DNA of 64,000 nucleotides from positions 27,296-91,295 of the forward strand of contig BBXU01001530.1 in the NCBI GenBank assembly GCA_001598975.1. Reading direction: 5' to 3'. Positions 33,621 through 44,786 of this stretch are shown one piece after another (positions within the stretch are counted from its first letter, which is position 1; every line of letters begins with the position of its first letter). The position numbers and the translations under genes were made by a program. This DNA comes from Parachlorella kessleri. Lineage: Eukaryota > Chlorophyta > Trebouxiophyceae > Chlorellales > Chlorellaceae. The notes beneath the pieces are model-generated. The model had not been told where the DNA came from. It did no database searches and saw only the letters and a list, made by a program, of their open reading frames with translations.

Positions 33621-36594
33621 CTAAGGAAATAGTTGGATGGAACTGAGGCAGATGTTCTGCGGGTGGCCCTGGCTCTTAAACTCCATATGTGTCAGGTCCC
33701 AGGTGCCCATGCCACCACAGCCGTTGAATGGAGTGTTGGTGCTACTGAACTGCAGTAAGGGACTTGATAGATCAGTGGGAGATCCGAAGCAGCAACCCTC
33801 ATGCATGTCAAACCGTGCAGCTAGCAACAGGCCAGGTACCTGTTCCTAAAGCATCGCTTGCACGACTCATTATAGCAGAGGTTTGCAGACGCCCTACCAG
33901 GGTGAAGTATGCGCCTACCTGTGACAAAGGTGCCTGATACTTCGCCCAACCGCTCCGCCAGTCATACTTGGCCAGGGCCGCAAGCTTGATTGGTGAGCAG
34001 CCGCTCTGCGAAACGGTGCAGCAGCCAGCTCAGCATTAGGCTTGGTAACTGTCAGCTACACAATCTGCTGGCCTTCCTATGGGTGCTGCATAGAGCAGTC
34101 ATCTGAAATGTTGAAGGTGGTGGGCACGCTACATTGAACACCTCACTGTAAAACCCAACACAAGCTTGATTACTCTTGCCTGGGCAGAGCCAATATTCAC
34201 GGCCACATCCGGCATGCCCTGATCCACCTTGACCCAGAACTCCAGGCTCTTCATGCCCTGGAAGATGCCCTGGGCATGGCTCACTGCAAGCATGTACAGA
34301 AACACCTCACTCGTATCCGAGAGGCCCATGAGATAGCAGAGGGCAAAGCGACTGTAGTGCGACACACCAGCAGCATGGATCTGGCTACATCGGTAAGCTT
34401 TGAACATTGCCACCATCCTCTTGCAACGTGGGCAGGGGGATCTGTAGCCCATTGTAACAAGCACATGCTGCCGAACAACAGGGGTTCGCAACAATGCCTT
34501 CACCTGCCAGTGCACCGTCAGCGTCAACAGTGGCGCAAACAACATTTTCTCCTTGCGGCCCTATGTTTCCAGCGGCCCAATTTAGTACAGCTCCCCAGCT
34601 TGCGTCTACCCAGCCATTCTGCAATAAAAACATGGTTGCGCCCAGTGAGTGTTGCCGCTGCGTTGCTCATAGCTCATATATGAACAGTCTACCCTACCTA
34701 GCAGCACTTCCATTGATTGCACTGCCCGATTTGGAATGCTCCATCCATACACACCTGTAGCACCCTGTCAAAAACAGTGCCAGGGCTGGCCGACGCTGGA
34801 GGTGCAAAGCTGGGCGCTGATGCTGTCGCTTGTACGTACGACGTAGGAGGCGAAATAGCAACATTGGTGCTACTGGGGCCTTGATAGACCGAGTCAGACT
34901 GCTGGGTAGACCACTTCTTGTTGGGCAGGGCGGCCGAAACATTTTGAGGTTTGACGGCGTTTGCAGGAGCCGGCTGGCCTGCCATGGCAGGTAACAACAG
35001 CAACTGCAGGTTAACGGATTTCCATGTATCAAGTGCATCAATGAAAAGCCACATGCAGCTTGTGGAGCAATACTCAATCAGGGCATAGGACGAGGGCCTG
35101 GCATGGGAGTGAAGGTCCTGCCACCCTGGCACAGTGTAAGCGGTCTAGGGCGAGGATTCATGGCCGACAGGAACTGTGAGGCCGCCTGCTGCACTCTCTG
35201 GCAAAGCAATTACCCGGCGTGGGGTGTGCAATGGGAGGTGCAGGCTTGGCAGGCTGGTAGTCACAAGGGACTGCTCGGTACTGAAGGGGAATAACTCCTT
35301 GCTTCACATCCGCCAGCTGCAAAATTGAACACATGAAGCATCGGATCACGGCATCAGAATAAAAATGACGATTTGCAATCCAGGTGCAGCAATAGCAACG
35401 CAGAGCTTGCAAGCAGGTCTCACCTTTTCAAAGGCCCAGACGGAAACATCAAAATGATAGGCATCACCACAGCACCTGCATCGCAAACACAGTGGTGAGC
35501 AGGGCAAGGGAGTTGGAAGTGTGAGGCTGACAAAGCTGCCAAGCAAGGTAAGGCTGCTTGTGACCTTCATGGTATGAAGAGCTTCCAATGCTCAACCTGA
35601 AGGAGGCACTGCGCTTCAACGGCAGGCAAACATGTAGGCATGCTGCAGTGGCCATTTGCAGTCCTGTGGAAACAACTTCACATCAGTACTAAAGTGGGGC
35701 CCGTGCATCAGGTTACACGCACAAGGGTGCCAGACTGCAGGCCTTGTTAGCTACTGCGCACCATCGCTTATTGCTGTAAGGATTAGCAGGGTAGTTGCAG
35801 GGACCTGCAGTCCACAAGAAATGAAATGCATCAATGGGCCCCGTTTGCCGCCAAAGGCAGCACACAATCCTGCACTGCTACCATCAAATCTTGCCCATCT
35901 ACTCAGCGAGCCAACCTTCAGACCCAAAACCAGGCAACTCACAGGAGTCCACGATCCGCACCACCACGGAGGCATCTTTGTCATAGCAGGCAGCCGTCCT
36001 GTCAAAACTTGCTCCATACCCATCCTTTACGGTGCTTGGATTGCACTTTATTTCATAACATCTGCCACAACTCCCAGGAAAGTCGGATGCCTGGTCACTG
36101 AGAGCTGCCACGTCCTGCAGCCAGTCCAGAGCATTGTGCAAGCAGTCAGTGCCACATCCTCAAAGCAGCAGCACGTATGGGCAGGCCTGGCATGTGGTCT
36201 GCTCTGCACCTGGAACTAACATCAACTTTGCAGCGAGCTGTGGATACGGACGAGTGAATGACTGCTGTATGGTGCTTGCAAACCTACCAAGCCAAGCGGC
36301 TCATCCGGCCAAATAAATCCAAATCCACAGTTCCCTGCGCGAGTACAAGTTCAGCTGGTCCAGTTGCCTCCTCCTTAATGCCATATGACTGGTGCAGGGA
36401 CTGTATGCATGGTCCTCGCCTTCATTAATACTCCAGCAGGTGTGGTCGTACTGCTCAGGGGTGCAGTAGGAGCCTCTCCCGTCGTCGCCAAAGACTGTTG
36501 CCCTCCCGGACTTCCAGGTCCAGTCCACCTCGTCAGCGGCTGCTAGAGACACGAACAAGGCAGTGACGAGGACGAGACAGAGTGGAGGAGCCAT
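33621..36594 (-). CDS. Secreted expansin-family protein with C-terminal binding module
   Basis: Wall-loosening type protein. Eleven exons close in phase: 36594-36432, 36334-36288, 36114-35943, 35804-35762, 35475-35424, 35316-35214, 34978-34755, 34618-34504, 34283-34180, 34005-33919, 33839-33621, giving 442 residues. A signal peptide (LCLVLVTALFVSLAAA) leads into the double-psi-barrel domain: GRATVFGDDGRGSYC, NCGFGFIWPDEPLG, DVAALSDQASDFPGSCGRCY, PCNYPANPYSNKRWCCGDAY and the expansin HFD motif (YHFDVSVWAFEK), then GVIPLQYRAVPCDYQP. A Ser/Pro/Ala linker (exon 7) joins a second module with NGWVDASWGAVLNWA, SLEFWVKVDQGMPDVAVNIG and a Cys-containing end, as in other algal expansins. One intron (after 34180) has a GC donor. 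Polysaccharide target unknown. Confidence 0.9.
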
Positions 36595-37500
36595 TGCAGG
36601 GATCTAGAAACCTGCATTGTGGGGCGAGCCATAGCAGGCTGTTGAGAGGTGCAGGGATCCCATGGAAGAAGGTCTCTTACAAGCAGGTCTCACCCTGGAG
36701 AGATGCTCGGGTGCTGATGGCCCGTTATGGGTTGCAGGGGGCGTTTGACCGCCAATCCAACCCACGAAGCTTGGATGCAAATTGCTAGCGCCAGTCTGAC
36801 AAATCTCTGAAGCACTGCGCGATCTGACCAAAACCCTGACCAAAAGTAGACGTAGAAATTGCAGCAGGGAAGGCGAGTTAGTGATGAAGGCGGACGTATT
36901 GCCAGGCCGCGCGAATTTGTCGGATTTGTCAGGCGCTGCAGCGCGCTGGAGGTGGAAGCTCTCCACCGAAGGACCTGAGTCACCAGCTATCGTGTCGCTT
37001 GGACTTGTGCAGCACCCTTCTGGCAACGACTTGCACATATGCTACTAATCCAGTACGCCTCTAAACAGCACAACGTGTGCGGCCGAACGGGGGCACATGT
37101 TGAAGCAAGGGGCACTCCATCCTCGCCGTCAGCAGACATGCATACACCAGGCTGTCTTGCAACATACCTCCTCAAAACAGCAAGGGCCTAGGGATATACT
37201 GTACTCTGCCTTGCAAACGCCGCTTGAGATTTTTCTGTATGTCTTCAAACTAGCAACTAAGCACCCCATGCTGCTCTGCCTCCATCATACCCAGTGCAAT
37301 CTTTCTTACATACGCCCGAACCAACAATAGCACGAGAAAAGACACTGCTCACTCACAGCTTCCACTGACCAACACACAAATCATACCACGCCTGCAATGG
37401 CACAGGTGTTGGCTGCAGCCAGCCTCCAACCACAATGGAACCTCGAGCCCGAGCCTGGACACATCGTCATGACTTACAGCTAACTAAGTCCGCCTGACAG
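36595..37500. promoter_or_regulatory. Expansin promoter and intergenic DNA
   Basis: Upstream of the expansin start and downstream of the RRM gene. About 36615-36720 is shared with the expansin remnant at 31100-31200, so it was part of the duplicated unit. No clear coding exon. Confidence 0.5.
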
Positions 37501-40500
37501 TCAAGTGGCTTGCCGAACATAGACCATACTCTTGCCACGGCCTCCGACCCGACGCCGCTTGGGCGGCATATAGGGCCCCGCCGGCACCAGCGGCACCGGC
37601 ATGGGGATGATCGCGGCGGGCTGCGGCGGTGGGTAGGACTGCGAGCGCTTGAGCAGGCGGGAGGTGGCGGCTTTGGCTGCTGGGGACTCCTTGGGAACAA
37701 CTGTGATGGTGCGCTGCAGGAGACTGGACCCTGCAACAGCGGGAGGGGTCAAGGCATGAGGAGCAGCTGCTACTGCATGAAACTGGAGCAGGGATGATTT
37801 GTGAACGAAGGATGGTAAGATTAGAGCGGCTCCACCGAGCTGCTGGGTTGATACAGAATGTCTAATCTATATTTGTGAAGGCCCTGCAGACTGTAAATAG
37901 TAGACACCAGTTGTAAATCCCTCTGCTCACGGCTCATGGCGGCAGGCACAGAAAGAGGACATGCTGCCCCACCCCAAGGTAGCGCTCCTCACATTGAGAG
38001 GGGGCTCTGGGCACAGCGTGCAGACCGCGCACCTGACAGGTCCAAAGCGCGCTGGGCTCCCTCGGGCGTGGCAAACTGGACCCACGCCATGCCAGAGCTC
38101 TCCCCAGTGACAGGGTCTTTAAGCAGCGTCACGCGGGCAACCCCTCCGCAGAAGCGGAAGTGCGCTGACAGCACCGCCTCTGTGGCGGATGGGTGTACTC
38201 CTGTCACCGTCACTGAGCGCTGGGCCAGGCTGCAAGCAGGGACGTGCCAGGAGCAGAAGAACATTTGGCCATGCCTGCTTGCTCCCAAAGGGTGGTTATC
38301 CTTATGCAAATGTCTGTTACGCTAGGTCCTCCTTAGTGGACCTAGCTTGCACGACAAACCTCCCCCATAGGAACAGGAGGGCAGGCCTACAAGCTGAAAG
38401 GAGCCTAACACGGTCTCGCAGGCATGCTGCTTGCCAAAACCTGCAATCAGCAGTGCCTCACAATGCTGAACGACCCTCCAGCAGCTCACCTGAGCTTGGC
38501 AGCTGAGGCAGCAGCGTCCTTAGCCGCCTTTGAGCCCTGGCTACCCTCAGCACGAAGCCGGGTCAACTCCAGCTCCATCCGCCTCATGCGCAGCCGCAGC
38601 AGCTCGTGATCCGCTTGCAAGCTGCCTGCCACTGCCCCGCCGCCCACCCCCGCGCCTACAGGGAGGCCCAGGTCGCCCGAGGGCTGTGCTGCCACGGGGG
38701 AGAAGGGCTGCTGCTGGCCAGAAGGCGAGGTGGGCGAACCGAGGGTGGAGGGAAGCCTAGGAGAGGTGAGGGGGAGGGAGGAAGAGGAGTGTAGGAGGGC
38801 TAGTGGGCTGAGCGCGCCACCATTTGCGCAAAGGCCAGCATTGGCGCCTGGCGCTGGGAGCGAGAGGCGGTCCAGGATGGATGGTGCACCTGTCGGCCAT
38901 GCTTCACGCTGAGCCTGGTGCCGCAACGCAAGCTGTGACTGCTGCTGCTGCTTCAGAAACAGTTGCTGCTGTTGCTGCCGCTGCAATGCCTGCTCCTGGC
39001 CTTGGTCGCCCGCTGTAACAACAGTGACGTTCAGGCCAGAGCTGAGCCTCTGGACTTGCCGCTGCAGCCCCGCCGCCGGCACGGCCGCGCCGCTGCCATA
39101 GCCGCCACCAAACGCAGCCCGCAAGTGCTGTCCGTGCTCCTGCACTTCCGAGGCCAACACAGGCTTCCTGCCAGCGCCAGCCACAGCAGTAGGAACCCCC
39201 GCTGCAAGCGAGATGCCTAGCCGACCGGCGCCTGCTGCAGCAGTCGTGGTGGCCTCGAGCACCGCCCGCGAGAACACTGACCGCCCAGGCAGCCTCTTAT
39301 GAATGGCTCCTGCTGCTTCCGCTGGGTCTACAGCAGGACCAGGCACTGCGGCCGCTGCTGCTGTCGCTGCTGCCCTGCCGCTTGGATCAACGACTATGCT
39401 AGACACAATGCCTGCAGGATGTGGAGAACCCCTGTCTCCACCTGGGGAAGTTCAGCTGAGGTGGATTCTACATTGAAGCACAACTGGGCTGCCCACAGCA
39501 TGGCAAATTGTTGTTTGTAAGCAACACGCACGCATTTCCTGCCTACTGCATGATCCCACAGGCTCAGTGACCACCCAGTTGCATCAACCCTGGGAATGCC
39601 AAGCTTGCACCGCAAACAACCTCAACTAGTCAGCAGGTAGTCAAGGCGCCCAGAACACAGACATCATAGCAATACTCAAGGCAGTCGCCCACCTCTGCTT
39701 CGAGGCAGGCCCTTTTGCTCCAGGTCCATGTAAGACGGTCGCTCCCAAGGCTGCTCCAGCCCACGGGCGGCATCCAGCTCCTCTGGGCCCCCATCAAACA
39801 CGTCAACCTCCTCCTCCTCCTCCCTGGCAGCACCGCTGCCAAAGCCTTGCTCAGCTGCCCCTACATCTTCCTCCTCCTCCACCGCCGCCGCTGCTGCTGC
39901 TGCTGCTCTGTCTCCATTGCTGGTCACAAGCCTCGTCCATACACCCTCCCCCCTGCCCGCGTGCCGCCTGCTGCTGCCAGACAGCAGCTCATCGGCAACC
40001 ATGTGCTGCCTGCTGCCCTTCCTGTCTGGCCTGGAGGTCTCAGGGCGGGCATAGCGCTCTGTCCTACCTGGCAGGCGCTGGCCGCGTGGCTGCCCCACTT
40101 CCTCCCCGGCTGCCGTTGCGCCTGCTGGGCTGCCACTGGCGGGCGCTGCCCGCTGGTCCGCTCTCTCACTCTGGTACTGCAGCTGTCCGCGACCTCTGGG
40201 TCGTGGTGCCACAGCCACCTGCTGCTGCTGCTGCTGCTGCTGCTGAGTGGGTTCCCGCCTTCCACCTGCCCTGTCGTGATGCCTTCCGTACCGCTCGTCC
40301 TCATGTCGTCGCCTCTCCCTGTCATCAGGCAGCCGCTGCCGGGGGTACACAGGGGGAGACAGCCTCCTGCGCGTCCTGTAGTGATAGTCATCATATGGCG
40401 GTGGTGGCCTGCTGTGGTGGTCGGGGTACTCAGGCGGGTGTTGGTGGAAGTGGTTGCGGGGCGGGGGAGAGTAGTGGTTCTGCGGCCGCCTGGGGGAAGG

Positions 40501-42223
40501 GTGGCGCCTGCAGGAAAGCAAGCAGGAGGTGAGCCCAAGATCAAAAACAATGTCTGCCGGACATGTACCGGCTGGCTTGCCACCCAGTGGTCTACGCTGC
40601 ACAGCTCTCTACTTGGGCAGCTTTAAACAGCAGCCATGGATGTAAACCCCAGGCGTCCCTGGAGAGTAATCACACTTACACCTCACTGCCGGTGTACAAA
40701 GCTGGATGCATCGCCAAGCCCAGAGAGTACCACATGTTGTGAGCAGTAGCCAGGAAGGCCTACTTTGCGGGGCAACTGCCATCGCCATTGCAAGGCCATT
40801 CCCTGCTCTGCTTTGCAGTAGCGCACCTGCTGTACATCCGGGCAGTACCGTAGTGGTGCTGGTGCCCATTCGAGGGGAGCTCCCTGGTGCGTCGGGGAGC
40901 TGGTGGCGATCTGCTGTGGCGCCGCCTACCCATGCTGCCCCTGCTGCGACTGCGGCTTCTGCTATAGCTGCTGCTGGTGTAGCTACTCCTGCTGTAACAC
41001 CCACTGCTGCTGCTGCTGCGATCCCGGCTCTGCAGTTGGCAAAGCTAGGGTAATCATCACATGGGTACCCTTGTGGGAGAGACATTGCAGGGCAGCAAGC
41101 AGCAAATGGGTGATCTTGCAAACAACTCTGGTGCGTGCACTACATGCACCCATTGGCAGGGCGGCTGCACTGCGGAAAGGAGTTGACCTAATGACCTGAT
41201 AGGGCAATCCCAACTGCCTGCGGTAACGTTTTTTCATGCTTGTTCATCAGCGCATGTCAGGGCAGCTAGCACGGTTTGGCTGCCCCACCTTCCAACCACT
41301 CACCCTGCCTCGCTGGCGATGCCCTGAATAGCTCCTGCCCCTGCCCTTGCTGCGGCTTCGTCGCCTTTCCGGCTCTCTCGCTCTCCGCTCCGACTCTTTC
41401 GGTCTCTGCTGCTGCGTGCGCTTTTGCCTCTCCTCCTGCTGCTGCTTGGGTGGCTGTACTGGCGCTGCTGCTCCCTGCTTCACGACTGGGCCCCCCTGCT
41501 TCGCCCCATCACCAGGATCTGCTGTGCTGCCAGCCGCCGCACCCTTGGCAGCCCCCTCAGTGCCTTTGGGGGCTGCTGGGGGCCCAGCTGTTGCAGGAGC
41601 CTCCGCTGGCTGGGCCACAGCCTGTGCCTGCTGTTTCTCATACTCAGGCAGCAGCTGCTCAAACACCCTGCAAGGGGGATATAAACCCAGCCTTAGGCAG
41701 GCAGCTGAGCGTGACAACATTACAGACTGCAACTGTCAGGAGAGCGATACCAATGCCTGCCACCATCTCGTAACCGTCCGCCCACGCCTACCATGCCAAT
41801 CCTGCTAGCACTGTTATGGATTGGCACTGGTAATTGCCTATGGATGCAGCAGCCTAGCTGACCAATCTCACCAGCTGCCCATGTCCTTAGACTCCACGTC
41901 TCCCAGAAATTCCTCCAAATTGCTGGCCAGGGTCTGCTGCGGGGTCTGGTGGGCAAGCATCACCACTACATACTGAGACCTGCAAGACCAGCAGAAAGCC
42001 TTCCTGGCAGAGTTAGGAGTGCGGTCTTGCAATGTTATATACACCATGTCTTGTAGCTGCACTCAAACGAATACTACGTTCTAGCAGGGAGAAAGGGCGC
42101 TTACAGGGATTCATCAGTGTAGTCCTTCCCCAGGAAGTCCCTAAGCTTCGCTTGCACCCTTGCCACCAGCTGTTTGCCGCTGGCAGACTTGGGGTCGATG
42201 TCTGAATTCTTTGTCTTCTTCAT
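37501..42223 (-). CDS. RNA-binding protein: PWI/Nab2-like N-terminus, RS-rich middle, C-terminal RRM
   Basis: Likely nuclear mRNA-processing factor. Eight exons close in phase: 42223-42105, 41979-41872, 41667-41304, 41029-40827, 40507-39693, 39411-38490, 38229-38033, 37730-37501, giving 985 residues. The N-terminal 90 residues (QLVARVQAKLRDFLGKDYTD, SQYVVVMLAHQTPQQTLASN, LEEFLGDVESKDMGSWVFEQ) resemble the helical PWI-like domain of ZC3H14/Nab2. Exons 3-4 are Arg/Ser-rich (ERRRSRSKGRGRS, SYSRSRSRSRG), as in splicing factors, and exon 5 is Arg/Asp/His/Pro-rich with Gln, Ala and Glu runs. The RRM (about 844-910) shows RNP2 VTVTGV and RNP1 SSGMAWVQF. The conserved end is AGPYMPPKRRRVGGRGKSM. This PWI-like + RRM order matches an uncharacterised plant family. 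No CCCH fingers were seen. Head-to-head with MMADHC. Confidence 0.85.
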
Positions 42224-42529
42224 GATGGCTACAGCGCTGTATCAAGTCACGACATGTACAGACATGCCAGGCACTTGTCTCAGCCTGTATACATCACGTA
42301 ACACCTCAGGGTCTCCATGCAGACCAGCTGAAATGGATGAAAGGATGTTCTGTTTCAGCATGCTGCGGCTTCACACAGCACGCAGTTGCGCGCCAGGGGG
42401 GACTATCTCAGTCCAGAGGCGCTGTGCCTGGGCTGCACTTCACGACATTAATGGCTTTGTCCAGGACACACTGTTGTACTGACTCTAGACCAGTATAACT
42501 CTGCCGTCCAGACTTTCTCCCAGCCCAGG
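42224..42529. promoter_or_regulatory. Short bidirectional promoter between RRM protein and MMADHC
   Basis: 306 bp between two divergent start codons (42223 minus, 42530 plus). It should contain both transcription starts. No TATA box was identified. Confidence 0.5.
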
Positions 42530-44390
42530 ATGGCAGCTCCTCTACTGCCAGTGACCACGACGCTCTGGGATATGGAGTACAGCATTCATGGTAAGCACCC
42601 TCATATATGGCACCTAAGGAAGCAAGCCCTGCTGTAAGTTGTGCAGCGTTGGCAACCGAATCATCACCAGCTAACAGTGGAGTGTAATACATCTTTCGGC
42701 TTCACCCTCGCTCTCGCCAGTCCACACTGCACTCAGGGGCTGACAGTGAGGCGGGTCCCCAAATCTTGCAGTTACCCAGCTTGCACTTTTTTCTTGCGCC
42801 TTGCACAGCCAAAGTTACAATGTCCAAGCTCAATCAGGCGTGTGTAAGGTCACGCCACCTCACACTGTAGTAATTCGGCTTCGTCAATGTGCTGGGCTCT
42901 TCCCATGCAGAGTGCCCCCGCCGGCACCAGGAGTATGTGGCTGCCATCTTCCCTGGCACATCAATAGAAGGTGTGTGGCTCTGTTCGGCGCCTTGCATTC
43001 TCATCATATATAACCACCCGCAGTGTATTGTGTGCTCCTGGGTCAGGAGTGATGCCAGTAATTTTGTGGACCTCCAAACTTGACTGGTCCACCAGCGGGC
43101 TGCAGGTATGTTAGTTATACCAACCTGCCAGCACGCCACGCTGGACTTAGTGCAGCGCGGCGAAAAGGTAGAGGCGGAGAAGGATCGCTTACTGGAGCGG
43201 GTAAGCTAGGCTGACCCCCTACCGAAGTCGCTGCCTGCCTAGGCCTGCCACCTCATGCGTTGGCCTGGTTTCTCTGCCCAGTCTAAATTCGTTATCTTGT
43301 TGATCACCTCTGACACTCCAGAGCTAATAGCATCCAGACCCTGCTGTCAAGTTTGGAAAAGTCAACAGCCAACAAAAGCTGTCGCCCACTTTTGCGTGCT
43401 GCAGTTCATGTCGTTTGCAAAACCCATTTGTGAAAAGCTGGAAGCTGCTGGCTACTGGGCAGACTACATTGACCCCTGCAGCGGGCTGCCCATGATACAT
43501 AAGTGAGCTTAGCAATCTGCCTTGCTTCCCACGCTGAGCCAGTATGAGCCTGTGACGTGACAGCTGGCTTATCTTACCAAGCGGTGCTGCTAAGCCAGCA
43601 TACCTGAGTCTAAGTCCAGTCTTGCCTACCCAAATTGTCAGCAGCCCCTGCCCTATTGCAGAACTTCACAAAACAGCCCTCTCGTGTAGGAGACCGGTGA
43701 TCATGACAGACAGAGGATGGGCTGACTGACAGGGTGGCTGCAAGGACCTGTGGGTGTCAAGCCCGACTGCCATTTTAAGTGTACGCAGGGAGACAGGGTC
43801 GGTGTATGGCGAGGTGGAGGCTCTCATCACCCTGCTCGGCTACAAGTCCCAGAATGCCGGGTGCTGCAAGGTGAGGCGCAGGGCTGCTGGGTGGTGGGTG
43901 TGCATTCATCTCATGGTGCGTGGCAGGTGTGCCCGCTGATTCTGGGAATGGCTATGTGCTCTCAAGATACAGGCTCACATGTGCGCCCACGGAAATATAA
44001 CCATGTGGCTTTGGGGATTTAGAGATCGATACAGGTGGCAGGCGACGCATATCAGATATCGGCACAGGACTGACAGGCTGTTTGCAGTTATGCTATCTAA
44101 AGCAGAACTTGTCCGCCATCCCGCATAGAAAGGCCTTGGCTTGGGTGTCTGCTTGACTTTCCCTGCCATGGGTTAGTACGGCCATACTCACAGTGGCGCA
44201 GCACATGCATGACTGAAGGAGGGATGAAAGTTGGTGGTGCTGGTGCTGGGTGCAGGTGGTACTCCACCCACGCTGGGGCAGCTCCGTCTACCCAGCCAGC
44301 CTGTTTGCCAAGGCGCCGCTGGAGGCAGTGCAGCAAGCAGTTAAGCGGGCAGAGGAGGAGCTGCGAGCACAAGGCCTGGATGAGAGATAG
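42530..44390 (+). CDS. MMADHC: MMADHC/cblD-type cobalamin-trafficking protein
   Basis: Partner of MMACHC that hands processed vitamin B12 to methionine synthase (and, in animals, to methylmalonyl-CoA mutase). Six exons close exactly in phase: 42530-42590, 42911-42970, 43106-43200, 43405-43502, 43789-43870, 44256-44390, giving 176 residues. Family signature: MLVIPTCQ, KVEAEKDRLLERFMSFAKPI, EKLEAAGYWADYIDPCSGLP (human EGYWADFIDPSSGL), GYKSQNAGCCKVVLHPRWGS and SVYPASLFAKAPLEAV. The Cys pair of GCCKV, where the human protein supplies a cobalt-binding thiolate, is kept. At 176 residues it is much shorter than the human protein (about 296) and lacks an obvious mitochondrial leader. A mainly cytosolic role with methionine synthase is therefore inferred. 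An extra upstream leader exon cannot be excluded. Confidence 0.92.
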
Positions 44391-44786
44391 GTTGCATGTG
44401 AGCGTTTCAAGTTGATTCCATATTGCTTGAGCAGGCCCAGCTCAGCTTTTGCAGGTAGGAGAGAGAGGAACTATAACTATAAACCCAGGGCTTAATGAGT
44501 AGCGCTTAGCGCGCCAGTACCTCGGGCACCTGTTTTCACACTTACACGTGCTATTTCTGCAGCATTCTGCTTGGTACACAACTTGCGATTTCTTGATGCG
44601 AGCTACCCATCACAGGTTGATGGTTGAACACCGTGACCCTTGTTTACTGTCAGTTAATTACGTGTTATCTCTGTTGCCAATCCCGTTGACTGGAACACCC
44701 ATCTTTTGTGGCGGATTGGACAGGAAAGCATCATTCATGGGGGAGTGCTATCATGAACCTTTCCGAAACATTCAGCATATCCATAG
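44391..44786. other. Convergent intergenic region, no gene seen
   Basis: Between the tail-to-tail ends of MMADHC and the FAD protein. Presumably their 3' UTRs. No RNA gene or repeat recognised. Confidence 0.5.

Noticed and set aside
39715..40626. 303-residue plus-strand ORF
   Set aside because: Antisense to exon 5 of the RRM protein, whose RNA-binding-type composition and phase-matched introns mark the true strand.
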